Assembly: GCA_032622095.1 (NCBI GenBank)
Contig: CP136069.1
Span: forward strand, 310,001 to 374,000
Direction: 5' to 3'
DNA from: Siphonodentalium dalli
Lineage: Eukaryota; Mollusca; Scaphopoda; Gadilida; Siphonodentaliidae
DNA: 64,000 bases
Shown: positions 62,101-64,000 of the stretch, one piece after another
Position numbering within the stretch: position 1 is the stretch's first letter
How the letters are laid out: each line of letters starts with the position of its first letter
The notes under the pieces: generated by a model
What the model was told of the DNA's origin: nothing
Database searches by the model: none
The model's input: the letters and a program-made list of their open reading frames with translations, nothing else
Made by a program: the position numbers and the translations under genes

Positions 62101-63531
62101 CCTTAACATGTGTGGGTTGATCTCAAGTGTTTGGGAGTGACCCCACCCCTGCCTCGAAATTGGGTGACGGGATTGGGAAATAGTCAAACCCGGCCCAAAA
62201 TGCGAATTTTGAGAGCCCGTAACTCCGTTATTTTCCAATGGATTTAAAAATTGTTTTGAGTATTGTGATCAGCTACTTACATTGATTATTTGTTATAAAT
62301 TTTGTCTGATTCAGAGACGAATAACATTTTGTTTATTGGAAAGAATACGGGCCCACATTCAAAGTTTGAGGGCCCAAATCTCCGCCATTTTTTAACGGAT
62401 TTACAATCTGTTTTCAGTTTTATGATCAACGTGTATGGTATATGTTATATATCAAGTTTCATATGATTCGGAGACGAAATAAATTTTGGTACCCCGGACC
62501 ACCCCTCCCCTGACCCACAACACTGAACCGACACTGGCAAAATTTGGCTCATCGCGTGCTCTCTTCAGACCGCACGCATTGGCGTATCAGTTGACATCCA
62601 AAGTTTGACATCTTCGGAGGAGATGTGATCACAAGCATATGGGGCCAAATTTGCATTGTTTGAAGGCCCACAACTCTGACATTTTTCAATGGATTTTCGA
62701 AATTCTTTCAGTTTCTAGATCGGTTGGCGGTATGGATGTTATATTCCAAGTTTCATCCGATTCGGAGAAGAATACAAAATTGGTACCCCGGACCACCCCT
62801 CCCCTGACCCACAACACTGAACCGACACTGGCAAAATTTGGCCCATCGCGTGCTCTCTTCAGACCGCACGCACTGGGATATCAGACGACATCCAAAGTTC
62901 GACATCTTCGGAGGAGATAGGGTCACAAGCACATGGGACCGACACTTGCAAACTTTGAGGGCCCGTAACTCTTGCATTTCTTCTCGGATTACAAAAATCC
63001 TTTCCGGTATGGGTTTGTTTTCGTTCAGGGAATCTACATACTTAAATAGATGAATGTCAATAATAAAAAAAAATTGCGAAAATATTGCCCCCACCCCAGT
63101 GTAAAAATATATGTCCAACCCTGTCAAATTTTCTTCCTCGGACTAAGCTGACAACGGTCAACACGACTACAAAAACCAAATACAGTTATCTGGAATGATA
63201 CGGGAGGACAACAGAGTACAATAAAATAGAGGTTTGCCAACTATGGGCGGTAACTCTTCAGGGAAGGGGCGGACCCAAGTTTTTATGCCCGTGGGCAGTA
63301 GTGCATATCGAGATGTGCATACGGTCTAATTTTCGATGCTCTGCTTCTTATAATTTCCGAGATAATAAAATGACATTTTTTCAAATAAAGGGAGATAACT
63401 CCTCGGGGAAAACGCGGACAATATTCGTTATGCGACGATGGCATACAACTCTTTGATCCCAAGATACGTACCAAGTTTTAGTGTGCTACTCCTGGTACTT
63501 TTCGAGTAATAAGGGTTGCAAAAGTGTCCAG

Positions 63532-63566
<35 letters not shown>

Positions 63567-64000
63567 AAAATAATCGAAAAAGGGCCATAACTCTGTCAAA
63601 ATATATTGGACCAACATCCGGATAGCATTATTTTTAGTAGACCTTAGATGCCTACATTCGCTAGAGATTTCGCGGTCCTCCTTCCATTAGTTTCTGAGTA
63701 TTTCCAATTAAACAGAAAACGGCCGCAGTAGAAAAACAATATACTTCCTTGGTTACACCATGGAAGTATAATAATAGGGCAAATCATGAGCTCAATAAAT
63801 CGCAGTTAAGGGACGGAAAATATGAATTAGGATGATTATATCTTTCCCTTAACATGTGTGGGTTGATCTCAAGTGTTTGGGAGTGACCCCACCCCTGCCT
63901 CGAAATTGGGTGACGGGATTGGGAAATAGTCAAACCCGGCCCAAAATGCGAATTTTGAGAGCCCGTAACTCCGTTATTTTCCAATGGATTTAAAAATTGT
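59181..64000. repeat. Satellite array VII (family B, continues past window)
   Basis: Lead-in 59181-60085, unit 60086-62029 (1944 bp, with two 0.22 kb modules), unit 62030-63775 (1746 bp: a longer TAA tract plus the 'accgacacttgc' variant) and the start of another unit at 63776. Small indels in unit 60086 (around 60480-60545 and 60655) look like single-base differences or sequencing errors. No gene. Confidence 0.94.
61591..62024. repeat. Hairpin-ended 0.22 kb module, two copies
   Basis: Copies 61591-61813 (223 bp) and 61814-62024 (211 bp), again differing by four TAA triplets, with the same edges as the duplication at 3952-4385. Confidence 0.9.

Overview
The window is eukaryotic, non-coding repeat DNA. 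I find no bacterial-type gene, no rRNA, no CRISPR array and no convincing protein-coding gene longer than about 77 codons. Blocks built on motifs such as agggagataactcc and agggccataactctg, interspersed (TAA)n and (TA)n tracts and pol III tRNA-like sequences suggest an invertebrate. My best guess is a mollusc, from memory of how common these 'ataactc' motifs are in bivalve and gastropod repeats; this was not verified by any search.

The layout is a strict alternation, all in one orientation, of satellite arrays and 1.3-3.4 kb spacers: spacer 0 (1-1246, cut by the window edge), array I (1247-8077), spacer I (8078-9398), array II (9399-13607), spacer II (13608-16070), array III (16071-23833), spacer III (23834-26708), array IV (26709-30874), spacer IV (30875-34275), array V (34276-51065), spacer V (51066-53939), array VI (53940-56611), spacer VI (56612-59180), array VII (59181-64000). 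Left spacer edges (CTAG) are exact. Right spacer edges are variable and approximate.

The arrays consist of units of about 1.73 kb in three families: A (1728-1729 bp), B (1732 bp) and a more diverged C (array I). Array III is four essentially identical A units; array V holds two and a half A units followed by about seven B units. Each unit contains two or three related modules of about 0.29 kb, a pair of related 0.145 kb modules carrying gg(c/a)g(g/a)taactc, a (TAA)n tract, and a 0.21-0.22 kb module ending in a 13-bp-stem hairpin. The hairpin/(TAA)n point is where families switch, where the 0.22 kb module duplicates, and where spacers begin.

Spacers share a fixed left edge. Read on the minus strand it has the form of a Helitron 3' end: an 8-bp hairpin, a 10-nt gap, CTAG, then T of a TAA target. 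To the right follow 130-bp GACC-rich monomers, degenerate 345-350-bp monomers with a poly(G) tract, usually a dimer of Leu/Ser-type tRNA-like sequences with intact A and B boxes and a T-run, and a 77-codon ORF with one membrane segment (intact in two copies, nonsense-mutated in one, 5'-deleted in three). A conserved 0.6 kb block joins each spacer to the next array at variable positions.

My interpretation (inference) is a family of non-autonomous, rolling-circle (Helitron/Helentron-like) composite elements carrying internal tandem repeats, nested or concatenated head to tail and then homogenised by unequal exchange at (TAA)n/hairpin boundaries. No Rep/helicase or other transposase gene is present, so the mobilising enzyme would have to lie elsewhere.
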